This document shows, in pieces, positions 44,374 through 53,253 of a stretch of 64,000 nt of DNA. The notes under the pieces are model-generated. The model had not been told where the DNA came from. It saw nothing but the letters and a program-made list of their open reading frames with translations, and did not search any database. A program made the translations under genes and the position numbers. Every line of letters begins with the position of its first letter. Position 1 is the stretch's first letter. The stretch covers positions 367,476 through 431,475 of the forward strand of contig NZ_JAVRHV010000002.1 of assembly GCF_031846385.1 (NCBI RefSeq). Reading direction: 5' to 3'. This stretch comes from Urechidicola vernalis. GTDB taxonomy: Bacteria; Bacteroidota; Bacteroidia; Flavobacteriales; Flavobacteriaceae.

Positions 44374-44763
44374 TTAAGGCTTTACTTTTATTGAAGCAAT
44401 ACTATCGACCTTTACTTTATGTATCATCCCTCCAACCAAATAAGTTGGCCCCATACCTTTAAATTCATTCTCAAATAAAGACATCGAATTCAAGTAATAT
44501 CTAAATTTAAATCCATCTTTTCTTGTTACCTTTAAAACTATAGGCGTATCGGTTTTGAGTACTACTTTTTCCCCATTACCATTTAATACTATTAATTCTT
44601 CTAAGTTCTCGCCTTTAAAAAAAGTGATATCCCTTCCTTCACTTAATGAATCAATTACAGGAGTAGTTTTCTGTAATTGCGATTGCAAACTATCTGCGTC
44701 AATTTGATATGATTTACACGAAACTAAAAGTAGAAAACAAAGTACAAGAAATTTATTCATCAA
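44374..44763 (-). CDS. Small lipoprotein of unknown function
   Basis: A 129-residue protein with lipobox VSC (Cys16) and a single beta-rich domain (VVLKTDTPIVLKVTRKDGFKFRYYLNSMSLFENEFKGMGPTYL). No recognised family. It starts 3 nt after the polyprenyl synthase stop, so it is co-transcribed. Confidence 0.7.
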   Translation of the reverse strand: MMNKFLVLCFLLLVSCKSYQIDADSLQSQLQKTTPVIDSLSEGRDITFFKGENLEELIVLNGNGEKVVLKTDTPIVLKVTRKDGFKFRYYLNSMSLFENEFKGMGPTYLVGGMIHKVKVDSIASIKVKP

Positions 44764-44766
44764 AAC

Positions 44767-45744
44767 TTAAATTTTTCGTTCGATTACATAATTCACCATG
44801 GTATGCAATGATGTTTTATACTCCGATTCTGGGTAGCTATTTAAAATTTCTAAAGCCTCTTGTTGGTATGCCAACATTTTTTGAGTAGTATATTCTATTC
44901 CGCCTTTTTCTTTTACAAAAGCAATAACTTCTTTTACACGTTTTTTATCTTTATTGTGTTTTTTAACCGAGTTAATTAACCATTTGCGTTCTTTAGATTC
45001 GCAGTTATTCAAAGCATAAATAAGCGGCAAAGTCATTTTCTGTTCTTTGATATCGATACCTGTAGGCTTACCAATTTTGGCATCGGTATAATCAAATAAG
45101 TCATCTTTAATTTGGAACGCAATTCCAATCAATTCTCCGAACTTTCGCATCTTTTGGATCTCTTCTTCATCTGCTCCAACTGAAGCTGCTCCTATACCAC
45201 AACAAGCAGCAATTAATGTCGCTGTTTTCTGTCTAATAATCTCGTAATACACCTCTTCGGTAATATCTAATTTTCGAGCCTTTTCAATTTGTAGCAATTC
45301 TCCTTCACTCATTTCACGAACGGCAACTGAGATTAATTTCAACAAATCAAAATCATCATTATCAATAGAAAGTAATAAGCCCTTAGATAATAAGAAGTCT
45401 CCAACTAAAACAGCAATTTTATTTTTCCATAAAGCATTTAAAGAAAAGAATCCTCGACGTCTATTAGAGTCATCTACAACATCATCATGCACCAATGTGG
45501 CTGTATGAATTAATTCTATAACCGAAGCACCACGATATGTTCGCTCATTAAACTTTCCGTCAGAAACCATTTTAGCAACTAAAAAAACAAACATAGGACG
45601 CATTTGTTTTCCCTTACGACGGACTATATAATGTGTAATTCTATTGAGAAGGGGAACCTTTGAAGCCATAGACTCTTTGAATTTCTCTTCAAAGAGTTCC
45701 ATTTCAGATAAAATGGGTTGTTTAATTTGTTCTACGACTTTCAT
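44767..45744 (-). CDS. Polyprenyl diphosphate synthase
   Basis: A 325-residue trans-prenyltransferase with the first Asp-rich motif LVHDDVVDDSNRRRG and the second FQIKDDLFDY; GKQMRPMFVFLVAKM supplies the diphosphate-binding Lys/Arg. It makes the menaquinone side chain (octaprenyl/heptaprenyl class); chain length is not readable. It follows rlmN by 47 nt on the same strand. Confidence 0.93.
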   Translation of the reverse strand: MKVVEQIKQPILSEMELFEEKFKESMASKVPLLNRITHYIVRRKGKQMRPMFVFLVAKMVSDGKFNERTYRGASVIELIHTATLVHDDVVDDSNRRRGFFSLNALWKNKIAVLVGDFLLSKGLLLSIDNDDFDLLKLISVAVREMSEGELLQIEKARKLDITEEVYYEIIRQKTATLIAACCGIGAASVGADEEEIQKMRKFGELIGIAFQIKDDLFDYTDAKIGKPTGIDIKEQKMTLPLIYALNNCESKERKWLINSVKKHNKDKKRVKEVIAFVKEKGGIEYTTQKMLAYQQEALEILNSYPESEYKTSLHTMVNYVIERKI

Positions 45745-45791
45745 TGAAGATTCAAAAATAAGAAAAGTTCCATTGACAAAGAAGTAGTTAT

Positions 45792-46832
45792 TTAAGAAGA
45801 TTTATTTGCCAATTGACCACAAGCAGCATCTATATCTTTTCCTCTACTTCTACGCACATTCACAACAACATCATTCATTTCTAAAACTGCAACATAATCA
45901 TCTATTGCACGAGTTGATGCTTGTTGAAATTCACCATCATCAATTGGATTGTATTCTATGAGATTTACTTTACAAGGCACATAACTACAATATTTTACCA
46001 AAGCATCGATATCGGCTCTTGTATCGTTAATTCCTGCCCAAACAATGTACTCATAAGTTATCATTCTTTCAGTTTTCTCATACCAATACTTTAATGATTC
46101 ACGTAAATCTTCTAAAGGAAATCTATCATTAAATGGCATAATTTTCGTTCTGACTTCATCAATTGCTGAATGTAAAGAAACCGCCAAATTAAATTTCACC
46201 TCGTCATCCGCCATTTTCTTAATCATCTTTGGGATACCTGAAGTTGAAACCGTTATTCGCTTTGGAGACATCCCTAATCCTTCAGGAGAAGTAATTTTAT
46301 CAATTGACTTTAACACGTTATTATAGTTCATCAATGGCTCACCCATCCCCATAAAAACAATATTTGTCAACTTTCTATTGTGATACAATAAACTCTCTTG
46401 ATTTATAGCAGCAACTTGATCGTAGATTTCATCAGGGTTTAAATTTCGCATTCTTTTTAAACGGGCAGTTGCACAAAATTTACAATCTAAACTACAGCCT
46501 ACTTGACTCGAGACACACGCAGTAGTTCTGGTTGCTGTTGGAATCAAAACCGATTCAACCATAAGTCCATCATGTAACTTAACAGCATTTTTTATGGTAC
46601 CATCATTACTTCGTTGCATTTCATCAACGCGTATATGATTAATTACAAAGTTATCTTCAAGCATTTGACGTGTTGCTTTTGAGATATTAGTCATATCATC
46701 AAAAGAATGTGCTACTTTATGCCATAACCACTCATAAACTTGATTTCCTCTAAAGGCTTTATCGCCATTTTCTACAAAAAAATCTCTAAGTTGGTCTTTA
46801 GATAATGCACGTATGTCTTTCTTCTTTGTCAA
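45792..46832 (-). CDS. rlmN: 23S rRNA (A2503-C2)/tRNA (A37-C2) methyltransferase RlmN
   Basis: A 346-residue radical-SAM enzyme. The cluster motif is CSLDCKFC, with VFMGMGEPLMNYNNV, RITVSTSGIP, the mechanistic Cys near the C-terminus (AACGQLA) and Cys in TACVSSQVGC. Full length. The protein begins MTKKKDIRALSKDQLRDFF. A terminator separates it from queA upstream. Confidence 0.97.
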   Translation of the reverse strand: MTKKKDIRALSKDQLRDFFVENGDKAFRGNQVYEWLWHKVAHSFDDMTNISKATRQMLEDNFVINHIRVDEMQRSNDGTIKNAVKLHDGLMVESVLIPTATRTTACVSSQVGCSLDCKFCATARLKRMRNLNPDEIYDQVAAINQESLLYHNRKLTNIVFMGMGEPLMNYNNVLKSIDKITSPEGLGMSPKRITVSTSGIPKMIKKMADDEVKFNLAVSLHSAIDEVRTKIMPFNDRFPLEDLRESLKYWYEKTERMITYEYIVWAGINDTRADIDALVKYCSYVPCKVNLIEYNPIDDGEFQQASTRAIDDYVAVLEMNDVVVNVRRSRGKDIDAACGQLANKSS

Positions 46833-46864
46833 ATCGAATATTTAGTAGGTTGTAAATTTAACAT

Positions 46865-46900
46865 AAAAAAACTGGTGCAATGTATTACACCAGTTTTCAA
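46865..46900 (-). terminator. Terminator of queA
   Basis: AAAACTGGTG (46868-46877) and CACCAGTTTT (46888-46897). The minus-strand reading is followed by TTTT. Confidence 0.85.
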
Positions 46901-46920
46901 TAATTTATTTCTATAAATGA

Positions 46921-47970
46921 CTATAAAATCAACATCGCATCTCCATAAGAATAGAAACGGTATTTCTCTTTAACAGCCTCTTCATATGCTTCTTTTAAGA
47001 AATCATGCCCTGCAAAAGCAGAAGTCATCATCATTAATGTAGACTTAGGCATATGGAAATTTGTAATCATACAATTAGCGATACCAAAATCATAAGGAGG
47101 AAAAATAAATTTATTTGTCCATCCTTCAAATTCATTTAATTTTCCATTTGTAGAAACCGAACTTTCTAAAGTTCTCATTGCTGTTGTTCCAACTGCACAA
47201 ATTCTACGTTTTTTCTCCAAAGCACTATTCACCATTTTAGTGGCTAATTCGGGAATAAAGATTTTCTCTGAATCCATTTTATGCTTTGATAAATCTTCAA
47301 CCTCAACAGGATTAAATGTTCCTAAGCCAACATGTAAAGTAACATTCGCAAAATCAACACCTTTTATTTCCAAACGCTTCAATAAATGCTTAGAAAAGTG
47401 TAATCCAGCAGTTGGCGCTGCAACAGACCCTTCATTCTTTGCATAAATTGTTTGGTAGCGCTCTTTATCTTCTGGCTCTGCCTCTCTTTTAATATATTTT
47501 GGCAATGGCGTTTCTCCTTGCTCTTTTAATCGCTGTCTAAATTCTTCATAAGATCCGTCAAATAAGAAACGTAAAGTTCTTCCTCTTGATGTTGTATTGT
47601 CGATTACTTCAGCAACTAAACTTTCATCATCTCCAAAAAACAACTTATTTCCAATTCTAATTTTCCTTGCAGGATCTACTAAAACATCCCATAAACGTTG
47701 CTCTTCGTTTAGTTCTCTCAACAAGAAAACTTCAATTCTAGCACCCGTTTTTTCTTTTTCACCATATAATCTTGCAGGGAATACTTTCGTATCATTCAAG
47801 ACCATTAAATCTCCTTCATCAAAATAATTGATCAAATCTTTGAACTGCTTGTGTTCAATAGTTTGTTCTTTTCTATTTAAGACCATTAGTCTAGACTCAT
47901 CTCTGTGCTCTGCAGGATACTCAGCTAATAATTCTTCTGGTAATTCGAAATTGAACTTTGATAACTTCAT
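46921..47970 (-). CDS. queA: S-adenosylmethionine:tRNA ribosyltransferase-isomerase
   Basis: A 349-residue enzyme that builds epoxyqueuosine on tRNA. Family blocks are complete: KFNFELPEELLAEYPAEHRDESRLMV, VFPARLYGEKEKTG, GSVAAPTAGLHFSKHLL, HVGLGTFNPVEVEDL and TNFHMPKSTLMMMTSAFAG. It has its own -7 element (47998-48005) and terminator. The YhhQ-type transporter 6 kb away belongs to the same pathway. Confidence 0.97.
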   Translation of the reverse strand: MKLSKFNFELPEELLAEYPAEHRDESRLMVLNRKEQTIEHKQFKDLINYFDEGDLMVLNDTKVFPARLYGEKEKTGARIEVFLLRELNEEQRLWDVLVDPARKIRIGNKLFFGDDESLVAEVIDNTTSRGRTLRFLFDGSYEEFRQRLKEQGETPLPKYIKREAEPEDKERYQTIYAKNEGSVAAPTAGLHFSKHLLKRLEIKGVDFANVTLHVGLGTFNPVEVEDLSKHKMDSEKIFIPELATKMVNSALEKKRRICAVGTTAMRTLESSVSTNGKLNEFEGWTNKFIFPPYDFGIANCMITNFHMPKSTLMMMTSAFAGHDFLKEAYEEAVKEKYRFYSYGDAMLIL

Positions 47971-47997
47971 AAAAACTTCTAAAATTTAAAACGGTTG

Positions 47998-48005
47998 CAA
48001 ATATA
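47998..48005 (-). promoter_or_regulatory. Probable promoter (-7 element) of queA
   Basis: The minus strand reads TATATTTG, an exact match, 28 nt upstream of the queA start, in the spacer after aroA. Confidence 0.5.
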
Positions 48006-48048
48006 CAACATCGATATAGGGGTTGTCAAGTGTTTGGGGTGAAAAGTT

Positions 48049-49254
48049 TTATTTTGTTAAACTTTCTATATCCTTCCAAAAATCTGGATAGGATTTAGAG
48101 ACCACATTGGCATCTTCAATTTCTAAAGAAGTCTTTAGCAATAAAGGTGCAAATGCCATAGCCATCCTATGATCGTCAAAAGTTTTAATTAGCACATCTT
48201 TGTTTATGCCAGTTGAAGCTTTTAAATGTAAACTCTTATTTGTAACCGAGATATCTGCGCCTAACTTTGTCAATTCACTTTTTAGTGCCTCTAATCGATC
48301 CGTTTCTTTAATCTTTAAAGTGTGTAAGCCTGTTAAATCACAAGAAATGCCCAATCCAAAACAAGTAACCGCAATGGTTTGTGCAATATCTGGTGCACTC
48401 ACTAAGTCGAATTCTATGTGATTTTTACACGGTAGTTCTTTTTTTAATGTAAGTGATGTTTCATTAAATGTTGAAGTCACTCCCAATTCTTTATAAAACT
48501 GAATTAATGAAGAATCTCCTTGTAAACTATGCTCTTTATAAGAACTAATGGTAATAGTAGCCTCTTCACTTAGAGCCACCAAACTATAATAATAAGATGC
48601 AGAACTCCAATCAGATTCAACAATTGCTGTGGTATCTTCAATCTCTTTTTGAGGTTGAACAAAAATGGTTGAATCCGTCCATTTAACTTTTACACCAATT
48701 GAAGCTAACAAACCTAAAGTCATTTTTATATATGGTACCGATGTAATTTTTCCTTCAAATTTTAATTCTAATCCATTCTCTAAACTTGGAGCAATTAAAA
48801 GCAATGCAGAAACATATTGACTACTTACGCCTCCATCAATAACTACTTTACCTCCTGAAAGTTTATTCCCTTGAATTCGAATTGGAGGGTAACCTTCGTT
48901 TAATTCATATGAAATGTTCGCACCTAAAGAACGCAATGCATCTACCAATATTTTTATTGGTCTTTCTTTCATTCGTTTAGAACCTGTCAGCACTGTTTCT
49001 CTGCCATCTGCAACCGCAAAATAAGCCGTTAAAAAACGCATGGCGGTACCTGCATGACTAATATCTACAACCTCTTCCTCTGAAGCCAATGCTTTTTGCA
49101 TATAATTGGCATCATCAGAATTACCAAGGTTTTCTATAGTAAGATTTGAAAAAAATTGTTTCAGAATTAATAAGCGATTCGATTCACTTTTAGATCCTGT
49201 AATTTGAATGTTCCCGTTCAAGGGTTTTGAATAGTGTTCTAATTTTAAATTCAC
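48049..49254 (-). CDS. aroA: 3-phosphoshikimate 1-carboxyvinyltransferase (EPSP synthase)
   Basis: A 401-residue shikimate-pathway enzyme, slightly short as is usual in this family. ITGSKSESNRLLIL, the PEP/shikimate loop HAGTAMRFLTAYFA (in place of NAGTAMR), RMKERPIKILVDALRSLGANI and ETDRLEALKSEL plus DDHRMAMAFAPL are present. It starts 3 nt after the small membrane protein, so it is in an operon with the MazG-like gene. Confidence 0.95.
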   Translation of the reverse strand: MNLKLEHYSKPLNGNIQITGSKSESNRLLILKQFFSNLTIENLGNSDDANYMQKALASEEEVVDISHAGTAMRFLTAYFAVADGRETVLTGSKRMKERPIKILVDALRSLGANISYELNEGYPPIRIQGNKLSGGKVVIDGGVSSQYVSALLLIAPSLENGLELKFEGKITSVPYIKMTLGLLASIGVKVKWTDSTIFVQPQKEIEDTTAIVESDWSSASYYYSLVALSEEATITISSYKEHSLQGDSSLIQFYKELGVTSTFNETSLTLKKELPCKNHIEFDLVSAPDIAQTIAVTCFGLGISCDLTGLHTLKIKETDRLEALKSELTKLGADISVTNKSLHLKASTGINKDVLIKTFDDHRMAMAFAPLLLKTSLEIEDANVVSKSYPDFWKDIESLTK

Positions 49255-49257
49255 TTC

Positions 49258-49497
49258 TTACTTCTTTATATATTTATAATAACCCGCCATAAACAATCCA
49301 TAAACTAAAGATAGTCCTACTTGCAATTGTAAAAACAGCATCCATTTTCCATCTTCAAATAGCTCGGTTTTCATGCCTTGAAATCCATCAAACTTAAAAA
49401 TCCCCATAAATACTCTCATAAATCCAACTAGGATAAAAAATACTATAAAAAAACGGAGTGCTAATTTTAAAAAAGAGGTGTTTTTAAATCTATTCAT
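49258..49497 (-). CDS. Small two-TM membrane protein
   Basis: 79 residues with hydrophobic helices at about 10-32 and 50-72 and a basic C-terminus (YYKYIKK). No known family. Its ATG abuts the MazG-like stop with no gap, and aroA follows after 3 nt, so it is translated as part of that operon. Confidence 0.7.
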   Translation of the reverse strand: MNRFKNTSFLKLALRFFIVFFILVGFMRVFMGIFKFDGFQGMKTELFEDGKWMLFLQLQVGLSLVYGLFMAGYYKYIKK

Positions 49498-49824
49498 TTA
49501 TTTTAGTTTCTCGTTATTATGATGGCGATCATGATCTCTTTTAGTTTTCAAATCTAATTTTTTATCAAAAGCATCCTGTAAATTAACACCTGTTTGATTC
49601 GCTAAACACAGAACCACAAATAGTACATCCGCTAATTCTTCTCCTAAATCCTTATTCTTATCAGATTCTTTTTCGCTTTGCTCTCCATACCTTCTTGCTA
49701 TGATTCTAGCAACTTCACCAACTTCTTCGGTTAATTGTGCCATGTTTGTCAATTCGTTAAAATAACGAACTCCATGTTCCTTGATCCAATTATCTACTTC
49801 TAATTGTGCTCCTTGAATATCCAT
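49498..49824 (-). CDS. MazG-like nucleotide pyrophosphohydrolase
   Basis: A 108-residue all-alpha NTP-PPase. The metal-binding pattern EExxE...ExxD is visible as LTEEVGEVARIIARR and DLGEELADVLFVVLCLA. It probably removes non-canonical (d)NTPs. First gene of the operon with the two-TM protein and aroA. The C-terminus is Lys/His-rich (KRDHDRHHNNEKLK). Confidence 0.88.
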   Translation of the reverse strand: MDIQGAQLEVDNWIKEHGVRYFNELTNMAQLTEEVGEVARIIARRYGEQSEKESDKNKDLGEELADVLFVVLCLANQTGVNLQDAFDKKLDLKTKRDHDRHHNNEKLK

Positions 49825-50152
49825 TAATTAAAATGTATTTGTCGTTTTGAGGATTTCTATGACCTTTTGCCATAGAATGAAATGCTAAAAACTTTCAATT
49901 AAATTTAAGTTTCCAAAGATAAAAATTCTATTTGAAGGTTGTTTGTAAAAAATGAACTTCTTCATATTCATAAAGTATAATTAACAATTATTCATTTTTA
50001 AAATTCAAATCTATAAGTCATTTTATACATAAATCAGCATAGAAGTAATTCATAAAAAAACGCTCGTAACCAATTGAAATTCAAAATAAACAATTTTATT
50101 AGCAGAATTCAAATTAAAAGGTTAATTTTGCCGCTTATAAAAATATAATATT
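49825..50152. other. Gene-free divergent promoter region
   Basis: 328 bp between the MazG-like gene and the cold-shock gene. It holds a 7-bp hairpin (TTCTATG 49855-49861 / CATAGAA 49871-49877), a minus-strand -7 element TATCTTTG (49914-49921) for the MazG-like operon, and the cold-shock -7 element TAATTTTG (50123-50130). Otherwise it is AT-rich with nothing further seen. Confidence 0.55.
50123..50130 (+). promoter_or_regulatory. Probable promoter (-7 element) of the cold-shock gene
   Basis: TAATTTTG is an exact TAnnTTTG match 22 nt before the start codon, giving a leader of about 16 nt. That is much shorter than the structured leaders of E. coli cspA. Confidence 0.6.
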
Positions 50153-50344
50153 ATGAGTAACGGAACAGTAAAATTTTTTAACGACACTAAAGGGTTCGGA
50201 TTTATCACTCCAGAAGGAGGAGAAAAAGATGTATTTGTACATGTGAGCAATTTAGTTGACGAAATCAACGAAGGCGATAAAGTGAGTTATGACTTAGAAG
50301 AAAGCCAAAAAGGATTAAATGCAGTGAATGTAAAAGTAATCTAA
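50153..50344 (+). CDS. Cold-shock domain protein
   Basis: A 63-residue single CSD: GTVKFFNDTKGFGFITPEGG (RNP1 KGFGFI) and DVFVHVSNL (RNP2), a nucleic-acid-binding OB fold. A monocistronic unit with a short leader and a strong terminator. Confidence 0.96.
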   Translation: MSNGTVKFFNDTKGFGFITPEGGEKDVFVHVSNLVDEINEGDKVSYDLEESQKGLNAVNVKVI

Positions 50345-50370
50345 TAAATTACTATCAACATATTTGTAGT

Positions 50371-50400
50371 AAAAGCCTGTCTATTAGACGGGCTTTTTTT
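50371..50400 (+). terminator. Terminator of the cold-shock gene
   Basis: GCCTGTCT-att-AGACGGGC is followed by seven T. Confidence 0.92.
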
Positions 50401-50419
50401 ATGCTTCTAAATTACGAAC

Positions 50420-51070
50420 CTACCCTTTTAGGATTTTTAAAAATTCATCCCTAGAAATTTCTCTTGCTCCTAAACTAGCTAAATGACTGTTGTAAATTTG
50501 ACAATCGATTAGTTGATATTTTGACTGTTTTGGGTTGGTCTCGCTCCGTTCATTAATCAAGTGGTGCAAAGCAACCTTTGAAGCGTTGCTTACTTTGCTG
50601 AACATGCTCTCTCCGCAAAACACATTACCTACTTCTACTCCGTATAGACCACCTACTAATTCTTTATTTTTCCAAACCTCTACAGATTTAGCAACACCTA
50701 TTTTATGTAATTGGATATAGGCCTCTTGCATTTCATCTGTAATCCAAGTCCCAAATTCTTCTTTGCGATTAATATTCTTACAATTATAAATCACCTCTCT
50801 AAAAGCCTGGTTTTCTGTTACAACAAATTCGTTTTTTCTTATAACCTGTCGCATGCTTTTTGATACTTTAAACTCCTCTGGAAACAAAACCATTCGATCT
50901 TGCGGGCAATACCAAACAATAGGTTCTCCATCAGAAAACCATGGAAAAACCCCATTTTTATAAGCTAATTGCAAACGTTCTTTAGATAAATCACCACCAA
51001 TGGCAAGCATGCCATATTCATTTGTTTGATTAACGGGTGGAAATTCTAATTTTTCTGATAAAAAATGCAT
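50420..51070 (-). CDS. aat: Leucyl/phenylalanyl-tRNA-protein transferase
   Basis: A 216-residue N-end-rule enzyme that adds Leu or Phe to N-terminal Arg or Lys. FPPVNQTNEYGMLAIGGDLSKERLQLAYKNGVFPWF, WYCPQDRMVLFP and GVEVGNVFCGESMFS are hallmark blocks. Complete length. Divergent from the AraC-type gene. Confidence 0.96.
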   Translation of the reverse strand: MHFLSEKLEFPPVNQTNEYGMLAIGGDLSKERLQLAYKNGVFPWFSDGEPIVWYCPQDRMVLFPEEFKVSKSMRQVIRKNEFVVTENQAFREVIYNCKNINRKEEFGTWITDEMQEAYIQLHKIGVAKSVEVWKNKELVGGLYGVEVGNVFCGESMFSKVSNASKVALHHLINERSETNPKQSKYQLIDCQIYNSHLASLGAREISRDEFLKILKG

Positions 51071-51107
51071 TCAACAAAAATAACTCAATTTTACAATTCA
51101 CTTTTCT

Positions 51108-51115
51108 TAAATTTG
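51108..51115 (+). promoter_or_regulatory. Promoter -7 element placed 5 nt before the AraC-type start (leaderless)
   Basis: TAAATTTG ends at 51115 and the ATG begins at 51121, where transcription itself would be expected to start. Confidence 0.55.
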
Positions 51116-51120
51116 TAAGA

Positions 51121-51990
51121 ATGGCATTAGATGTTTTTCAATTTTTTATAGACAACCCTAAATACAACAAACTAGTTGGAAACGATTTTATGTTTGTAGA
51201 ATACAAATGCCCTCTAGAGGTTGAACAATTTAAACTTTGGACAGACAACAACTTTTTAACCTATGTAATTAGCGGAAAGAAAGATTGGACATCATTAAAC
51301 GAGTTTAAAACCATTGAACAGGGTGATGTTCTATTTCTAAAAAAGGGTGTTTATAACACAAAGCAATATTTTGATGTAGATTATTGTGTCCTATTGTTTT
51401 TTATAACAGATGACTTTATCCGAAATTTTATAAAGCAGCAAGTGGGTTACAAAAAAACTAATTTGACATATCCTGCCGATAAACAAATCTTTTCTGTCGA
51501 CCCTGACCCCTCGTTGAAATCATTATTCTTGACTATTTTTAACTATTTACAAAAAGGAGAAGAGATCCCTCGAGAATTGGTCGAAATGAAGTTTAAAGAA
51601 CTTTTATACACCATCATTTTGAATCCTGCCAATAATGAACTCGTAAATCATTTTCATTCACTACAAAATTCTTTTAAATCTAGTTTAAATGAAATCATGC
51701 TTCAAAATTTTCATTGCGACTTAAGTTTAAATGAATATGCGCGATTAAGCGGAAGAAGTTTATCGTCATTCAAAAGAGATTTTAAACAGTCTTTTAACGA
51801 AACACCTCATAAATGGATTGTAAACAAACGTTTAAACTACGCGAAATCGTTACTTCAAAATCCTGAATTAAACATCAATGATATTTGCTTTGAGGCAGGC
51901 TTTAAGAACACATCTCATTTCAACAACTCGTTCAAAGAAAAGTTTCAACTTCCTCCAAATCAATTCCGAAAGGCCCATTACAACTTGTAA
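51121..51990 (+). CDS. AraC-family transcriptional regulator
   Basis: 289 residues from ATG 51121 (MALDVFQFFIDNPKYNK); the longer frame would overlap aat. The N-terminal cupin-like sensor domain (about 15-165) is followed by a C-terminal double HTH (about 195-288): LSLNEYARLSGRSLSSFKRDFKQSFNETPHKWI and INDICFEAGFKNTSHFNNSFKEKFQLPPNQFR. It lies 101 bp before an MddA-like methyltransferase gene on the same strand and is a candidate regulator of it. The promoter position suggests a leaderless mRNA. Confidence 0.92.
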   Translation: MALDVFQFFIDNPKYNKLVGNDFMFVEYKCPLEVEQFKLWTDNNFLTYVISGKKDWTSLNEFKTIEQGDVLFLKKGVYNTKQYFDVDYCVLLFFITDDFIRNFIKQQVGYKKTNLTYPADKQIFSVDPDPSLKSLFLTIFNYLQKGEEIPRELVEMKFKELLYTIILNPANNELVNHFHSLQNSFKSSLNEIMLQNFHCDLSLNEYARLSGRSLSSFKRDFKQSFNETPHKWIVNKRLNYAKSLLQNPELNINDICFEAGFKNTSHFNNSFKEKFQLPPNQFRKAHYNL

Positions 51991-52091
51991 AATGTTTCTC
52001 TGAACTTTTTTCAAAACTATTTGAACTTTTTCAAAAATCTTAAACTTAGAATTGGCTATAATTTTGACAAAAAAATTTAAAACTTGTAGTC

Positions 52092-52826
52092 ATGAAAAAA
52101 GTATTAATGTTTACTTACTCAATTATTTCTTATTTAATAGGATTTACCTCGTTACTTTACTGGATCTTATCGGTTAGTAATTTAATTCCTGAAATTTCAA
52201 TTGATCGCCCTGCCGAATTACCCTTTATCTATGCCTTGCTTAAAAATTTTGGATTGGTTGCCTTATTTGGACTACAACATAGCATTATGGCAAGAAAAAC
52301 GTTTAAAGATTCATTTGCAAAAGTATTCCCAAGACCTATAGAACGAAGTACCTTTGTTCTTATATCCGGCTTGTTGTTAATTTTACTTGTGAAAGAGTGG
52401 GCTCCACTTGGTGGTTTAATTTGGGATGTATCACATATACCAGCATTGAATTACTCTCTGTATATTTTATTTTTTACGGGATGGGCAATTCTATTTATAA
52501 GTTCATTCTTAATCAATCATTTTGATTTATTTGGACTTAGACAAACGTATTTAGAATTGAAAAAGAAGCCATATACCCCATTAAATTTTAAGGTATTTTC
52601 TTTCTATAAATATGTAAGACATCCTCTTTATTTTGGTGGAATTTTAGGTCTTTGGGCAACTCCAACAATGACTATGACACATTTAACATTTGCGATCGGG
52701 CTGACCTCGTATTTTTTTATCGGAACTTTATTTGAAGAGCGAGATTTAATAAAAGAGTTCGGAAATCAGTATAAAGATTATCAAAAGAAAACCGCTATGC
52801 TCATTCCTTTTACCAAAAGAAAATAA
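52092..52826 (+). CDS. Methanethiol S-methyltransferase-like membrane protein (MddA/NnrU family)
   Basis: A 244-residue protein with five or six TM helices. The NnrU/ICMT-type SAM-binding region is RHPLYFGGILGLWATPTMTMTHL, with the C-terminal FEERDLIKEFGNQYKDYQKK. In MddA proteins this architecture methylates methanethiol to dimethyl sulfide. Assignment to MddA over other isoprenylcysteine-methyltransferase-like proteins rests on length and the GLQHSIMARKTFK segment. It is preceded by an AraC regulator. Confidence 0.78.
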   Translation: MKKVLMFTYSIISYLIGFTSLLYWILSVSNLIPEISIDRPAELPFIYALLKNFGLVALFGLQHSIMARKTFKDSFAKVFPRPIERSTFVLISGLLLILLVKEWAPLGGLIWDVSHIPALNYSLYILFFTGWAILFISSFLINHFDLFGLRQTYLELKKKPYTPLNFKVFSFYKYVRHPLYFGGILGLWATPTMTMTHLTFAIGLTSYFFIGTLFEERDLIKEFGNQYKDYQKKTAMLIPFTKRK

Positions 52827-52858
52827 AAAAAGGCGCACCAAAATGGTGCGCCTTTTTT
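52826..52858. terminator. Bidirectional terminator
   Basis: AAAAAAGGCGCACCA-aaa-TGGTGCGCCTTTTTT lies between the convergent MddA-like and DUF3127 genes. Confidence 0.93.
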
Positions 52859-52877
52859 ATTATAAACTCTATTCTAA

Positions 52878-53243
52878 CTAGAACGGTAAATCATCTGGCT
52901 CATTGCTAGATAAATCTGATGCTTGAATCTCTTCCATTGGAGGCATTTCATTACTTGGCGCCGCAGCTTGTAAGTTTTCAATTCTCCATCCTTGAATAGA
53001 ATTAAAATACTTTGCAACTCCTTCTGGATTGATCCACTCACGACCTCTTAAATTAATTGCAACTTTAACATCTTGCCCAACTTGATATGAATTTAACAAA
53101 TCACATTTATCTTGCACAAACTCAATCATTAACATTTGAGGATATTGCTCATTTGTCGTAATTACTAATTCTCTCTTTCTAAATCCGCTCGCTCCAAAAG
53201 TTTGCGTTTCATTAATCAACTTGATTTTTCCTGTTACTTCCAT
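52878..53243 (-). CDS. DUF3127 domain-containing protein
   Basis: A 121-residue OB-fold-like small protein (MEVTGKIKLINETQTFGASGFRKRELVITTNEQYPQMLMIEFVQDKCDLL) with an acidic, disordered C-terminus (EEIQASDLSSNEPDDLPF). That C-terminus resembles single-stranded-DNA-binding protein tails ending in DDLPF. It is widespread in Bacteroidota, with no proven role; nucleic-acid binding is inferred. It starts 10 nt after the flavin-reductase stop and is co-transcribed with it. Confidence 0.85.
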   Translation of the reverse strand: MEVTGKIKLINETQTFGASGFRKRELVITTNEQYPQMLMIEFVQDKCDLLNSYQVGQDVKVAINLRGREWINPEGVAKYFNSIQGWRIENLQAAAPSNEMPPMEEIQASDLSSNEPDDLPF

Positions 53244-53253
53244 TCTTAATTTA

